Made by a program: the position numbers and the translations under genes. The notes beneath the pieces are model-generated. The model saw only the letters and a list, made by a program, of their open reading frames with translations. It searched no databases and was not told the origin of the DNA. DNA of 64,000 nucleotides, taken from NCBI GenBank assembly GCA_026874595.1, contig CM049318.1, forward strand, positions 53,357,250 through 53,421,249. Reading direction: 5' to 3'. Origin of the DNA: Sipunculus nudus. Taxonomy: Eukaryota > Annelida > Sipuncula > Golfingiida > Sipunculidae. Below are positions 42,601 to 48,600 of the stretch, piece after piece. Each line of letters begins with the position of its first letter. Positions within the stretch are counted from its first letter, which is position 1.

Positions 42601-45600
42601 CTAACTCCAATCTTATAATAAAATTCTTAAACAATTCTTTGGCTTTTGCCCTCCACTAACTGGCTCTTATTTCACAAATACACAGTCCACAAAACTTTCA
42701 ATGCCCTCCTCGGCTAAATAGAAAAATCCTAGCATCAATACTCCTTCTAAACGCGTTATTTGACAACACATCATTTCTGGTGCAAATCTACACAACAAGT
42801 CGGGCTACAAAAAACTCTCAACTGACTCTGTCCTTAACTCTCCACAACATGTCTGGCTGCTCAGCCGTCTAGCCTGACTCTCTCCTAACTCTCTCTGACT
42901 AACTCTACAACACCCCGGTTGTGGAGCCAGCTTCTATATATATATCTGCCACAGAGAGCCTTCAAGAAAAGTCTAGTCAATGAGTATTCTACAGACATTG
43001 CTACATGGAAATTACCAGCTAAGCCTCCGAGGAGCATCCAGAATCTTCCTTCAGCTAATCATAACAAACTGCAGTCTTAGTTAGTTCCACACTTGCTACA
43101 CAAACAAACCAATCAATACAACTAATGATAAAGGTAACACAACATTATTAAATATTATTAACTAAGTTTCCCTGACTATGTCTTATTCTCCTATGAGGCT
43201 CTCATTTATCATAACCTGACCTGGTAATACATTTGTGTTGCATATGTCACAGTGTTTCTCAGCTGAATGTCATGACCCATCAATTGTATCATTTGTGCAG
43301 GTACTTCAGTTCATTGTGGCTCATGTTGACGTGTTCAGTACAGTCCTGAGAGACAGATCGCTGACCTTGAACTTGGCTAACCTTCAAGAACTGATGCTGG
43401 TGACGGCGGTGATCAGCCGAGCAGCAGCTGAAGGTAACCTCAGTTATTTATCATTGATGATATTTTGTGTGCGCTGTGATTAAGACAAAAAGTCCATTAC
43501 AATACATTCCTTTAGTGGATACAGACATTCCTCTGATGACTTGGGAGTTCATGTATTTGACCTACGAATGCAGGGTGATCTAGCGGGGTTGACATCACCA
43601 GTCCAATACTAGTGTTTTACTGCACTTCAAGTAAATGGCCCACTCTTTTTATAGTATACCACATACCCCATACTGCCTTCTGCTGCCAAAATCTGCATAT
43701 CATATACCATGTGCCAAGGAAACTAGGGCTATATCAATATACCAGTATATCGATATGGTTAAAATACATGATGCATGCTGTATCTTGGTATCGATGAAAG
43801 ACAGAAACTGCTCACAAATATAGATACAAGTGATACAGTCTTAATCTTAACTCTAATTTGAGTTATTTATAAAGTTTAAGCTGCTTTTTATTTATATGGC
43901 CTTTCAAGACTCAATAAGATCACATATTACGATATGATTGAGCTTTTTATCAGAAATTTTACACAAAGCAAAATAAAGCATATGGGCAATACATTAACTG
44001 TCATAGGTATCTTAGTATATTTACTGGAAGGTTGTATAGAATCTTATATAATATTGTATTCCAGATGCCGAAACGGATTTCACAGTAGAAGACCCATCTC
44101 AGATTGAATTCTTTGGACATTTATCTCGCATCCAGCGACTAATGTTGGCTCTGTTACCAAGGTACTCCATGTCAGACGCTCTACTGAAACAACTCAAGTC
44201 GCATGAAAGCGGCGGGGACTCAATGGAAATACGGTCTAAGCTTCAGTTGTATGTGGCTGCCATCAGCTCTAACGTGGTCTCCTATACAAGGAAACTTGTG
44301 TCAAAAACAGGTAAGGGATATAGGGGTATACTGTGGTTGGCTTTATATAAGCGAGGCTGAAATTTCGCGATTTCTTCATTTTGAACTTTTTGCGAGGGTA
44401 AATTTTTTTTCTAGCTAAGTAGATCAGTATCTGTATTTACTTTACAAATGAACAAAGCCCTCACTATCTAATTTATTTCTGTAACAGTCGTTATGTTATA
44501 ATAATGTTTGTTTGCATGGGCTGTTTCCATTACCATGCAAAGTTTACGTTACTGATTATTGAACCATGTTTACAGAGGTGTGATAACTACACCTTTGTCC
44601 AGATGCATGGCCCCCTTTTGTTCATTAAAGTGTATATGAGTCAGCTTATTCCCAATGGTTTCATAATTGTGATGATATTATGTTCACGAATATCACAAAA
44701 TTAAAACCCTCGCGAACAAAAAGGCAACCACAGTATACTGTATAGTGTTAAACAGGAGAATTTTCATTGCCATTCAGACTGAAAAAATCTGTCTCACCTC
44801 ATTTATTGTAGACAGCAGGACTCCTGTATTTCTGTTATTTTCCTGTGGAAAATTTGTCTTTTATCATTTCTTATATTTTCCAGCATTTAGACCTTAATCT
44901 CCTGGTTTTTTTGCTGCACAGTTGTTTCTGACATAACTGTCATAATTATTGCTATGAAGACCTATTATTCTTGAATACATCCAGCTCTTTTTAGAACTTT
45001 ACATGCAACTATTAGAGTATAAAAGTGTGCTATATTAGGTGGTAATTGTTATTGTAATTGTAATTGTAATTGTAAGTGGTGCAGTCATACAAGTAACACT
45101 GTCATAAACCATTTGGACACACCTTTAGAAGCTGATTGAAGAATAGTAAGTCATTTTAAGTGGTGGTGTACACTGCAGTTATTGTGTTATGAAAACTCCC
45201 TATTATTTTCCTTAATTTTTTCCCAAAATTTCTATATAAACTCCTTTAAAAATTCCTTTTTTTTTCCTGATGCTTGTTGTGAGCCCAGGTTTTTTTTATT
45301 GATTATTTAGTATGTGTTGCATGCAGATGTAATTTTCAAGACCACCTTTGCATAAACTGTAATTAATTCTGAGAGTCTACAAGTCAGGGAGAGGCTACCT
45401 TGTGAACATCTTTCTACAAATCTTCTTTTTTGTTCTTATTTTACAGGGAAGAGTGGCAGTAAATGTAAGATATTGTTTGGTCCTAGCTTGATGGAAGCCA
45501 CCGGTACAGAAATGTACATTAATGGAGGTATGTTGTCAGCTTTTCAGTAATTTGTGAATGCCATGTGGATCATTATTAATGCAAACAATATTGTTCATTT

Positions 45601-48600
45601 GTTCTTTGGTCGACTGGAATCAGCTCCACAATTTCCCAAGTTTATTCAGAAGAAAGTTGTACTCATAGATGTAGCTGTTAAAGGGGCCCATTCACCTGAA
45701 TCTGACCATTATAAAGGTAATCCCTTGGAGCTTTCATAAAAATAGGCCAGAAAATGAGGATAATACTGCATGCAGGCTGCTCGTTTTGTTTATATCAACA
45801 TGTTTATAATATGAAATACCTGAAATTAAGATGTTTTTTGGCCTAACATAACCCAAAAGCCAACTCAAGTGTGAAAAGACTTAGCTTAAGGCTTCAAGCC
45901 TAAATTAAATAAAGTAGTTTTGGTACCTCAGGGTAAAAAAATGAAAACCTTTGCTGATGACCAAAAAAAATAATCTGAAAAAAGTCCTTGCTGAAACAAA
46001 ACCTAAATTACCTTTGACTGTGCTCCAGTTATTACAAACATTACATTATTCTTGGCTATACATATATTTTGATGAACTTGCTATTTAAAATACTAGGTCT
46101 TCATTTAAATTATTGCTATGTCTTCATCAAATTATTTCATTTATTCACTAGACAGGTGCTATCATGGATTGATTTTTTATATTCCATGATTTCAGATTCT
46201 CAGACATTCCCTTGTAGGACTTGTATCACACTTGTACATATGCCTTCTGGTCCAGCATACATATTCCAAATCTTATTATATTGTCATATAACATAATTTC
46301 ATTTGAAAAAAATATTAATATAGATTTTACATAAAATGAGCCCAATTCCTAGAGGAAAACCATTTTATCTATCAATTTTGCCACAAAAATCATGAGGTGG
46401 TGTGATTTATTCAAAAGCTATTGGCACATTTATGTCTGAGCACTGTCAGCCCATCATTGATGTCACACGCTGGGAAATCCCCTGCGTCTTGAAATTCCAA
46501 ACCTCAGTAAAAGCACAGTATTTCTGCCACTGTCAGACCCAAATTTTCAACAGAGAATAAAAACAACATGCATTACTAGATCTGAGTTGTTGATAAAATT
46601 CAGTCCATGTGTCACATGTGTACCAGCCAATCAAATCAGGACAAAGTCTGGGATCTGGATGAAATCCTCTGTTCACACAACAAACGCACATGGAATATGT
46701 TAACTTCTGAGTCATGTATTAATGGCCATGCTTTCAATGATTTCAGATTCTCAGGCCACTGGTGGCAGTGTTGCACAACGCATGAACCTTGGACTGGTGG
46801 TCCAGATGCTGAAGAAAGATACAGACCACATGGCCAGCATTCTAGAGATCCATAAACAGTACACGCGGAAACTGTCCTCACTGTCACAGCTCAGCACAGA
46901 GGAACTGAAAGAGGTAACCAGAATGTCGCAACAGTCCATATATGTGCTCATATGCAACACATGTCTAGACTTGGTTTCCCACCAGGAGGTTATTTGTTTA
47001 TCCATGTTCATGTTTGTGTTTGTTCACAGTATAATGCATGCAATCATGAACTGAATTTCATGAAATTTTCACAGCATTTCATAAATTGGTCAAGGAAAAA
47101 TCTATTAGATTTTGTTGTGGCTTTTGAATATGATCTGGATTTAGGAATGTCATTAAAGGAAAATTCACAAATGTAAAGTAACTTGTGCATGAATGGACCC
47201 AGGAATATGGGCCATATAAGTGAATGCACACCCAGCTTTTGGGAGCAACCCACAACAGGGACCTGACATGGTGGAGGCATGCATTCTTTGGAATGCAGAT
47301 TTCTAGTTTGACATTTGAATTACTTAATCTCAGAGTTACAGCTGGTAATGGGTGATGGTAAGTGGCTTGGTGTAAAATGATCTGACCATCAATCTTGGAG
47401 TGCCACAATCAATTACAAATTTGTGCACATAATTTAAGCTTTATGATGAGGAAGGGAATGCTTTCATTTAATAGACCTTTTCCTTATCACTGGCGACACC
47501 TGTCTGAGATATCTGACATGTATGATTCGGGGTTTGTAGCATGGCAGTCCACAGCAAAAGCAGTTGTGTTTTTGGCCCTGTTGCAGTGACATAACTTGTA
47601 GTGTCCTATGTTTTGAACGTGTCTCTATCTGACAAGGCCACATATGTCAACAAAAAAAAAGGGGGGGGGCATGAATTCCTTGAATTTGCTTGTTAATATT
47701 AGACACCTGATCACTTGATATTATCATTTCGCCTGTTTGTTTACTTGTGGAGGTCAGATGACCCGAACCTTGCAGACCCAGACCCTGCTCAAACACGCGC
47801 AGTGTGCCTGCTTGTAAAAAAGGTCTATTCATGCAAGAAAAAAACTCTTGGAAAAGTCTGTGTTTACTAATCACTTCATACCTAAGGGTTACAACTCCCA
47901 CATATATAGGCAATTGAGTTGTTACATATATACATATATTAGCATACATGTAGGCCTACATATCATTGATATGATAAACAGGTTAATAAACAGGTGTTTC
48001 ATACTCCTAAACAACCAATTAATTCCTAATTTGTCTCAGTAGAAGTCAACATAATTTTTGCAATCATTTATTATGAAATAATAAAAAAAATTCCATACAC
48101 TTGTTGCAGCAGTGGCTTTTTTGTCTGTCATCATTGTGTCCAATCTCAGTCTGTTATCTTGGCGTTAATTGTAAATTCTAGCTTGACATCCAGAGATAGC
48201 TGTTAAGAAACCTCTGATTAGGTCATAACATATATTCTTTGAATGTGAACTGTAATAAGGTTTACATACTGAGAATTCAGTTTTAACTGGTGATTGTTTG
48301 TTGTTGTCAGTTCTGTGGCAGTGTGGCTGGAGTGGAGAAGATGTCAGCCCAGCAGATACAGCAGATCGCTCAGAAGAAGCTCAAGACAGCCGTCACAGTG
48401 AAGACCAAGGAGCTACAGTACCTGTCTTGTATCCTTTAGACATTCAGTTGTCATTACATCTTCTGTCACCTTAACTATGTTGTTGTTGTTTGGCTGAGAT
48501 AACCGCCTTTATTTTAGTCCCTCGCTTCCACAGAACGGAGTAGGTTGATTTGGGTATGTCTATCTGTCTGTCCATCTGTCTGTCTGTATGTCCTTCAGGT

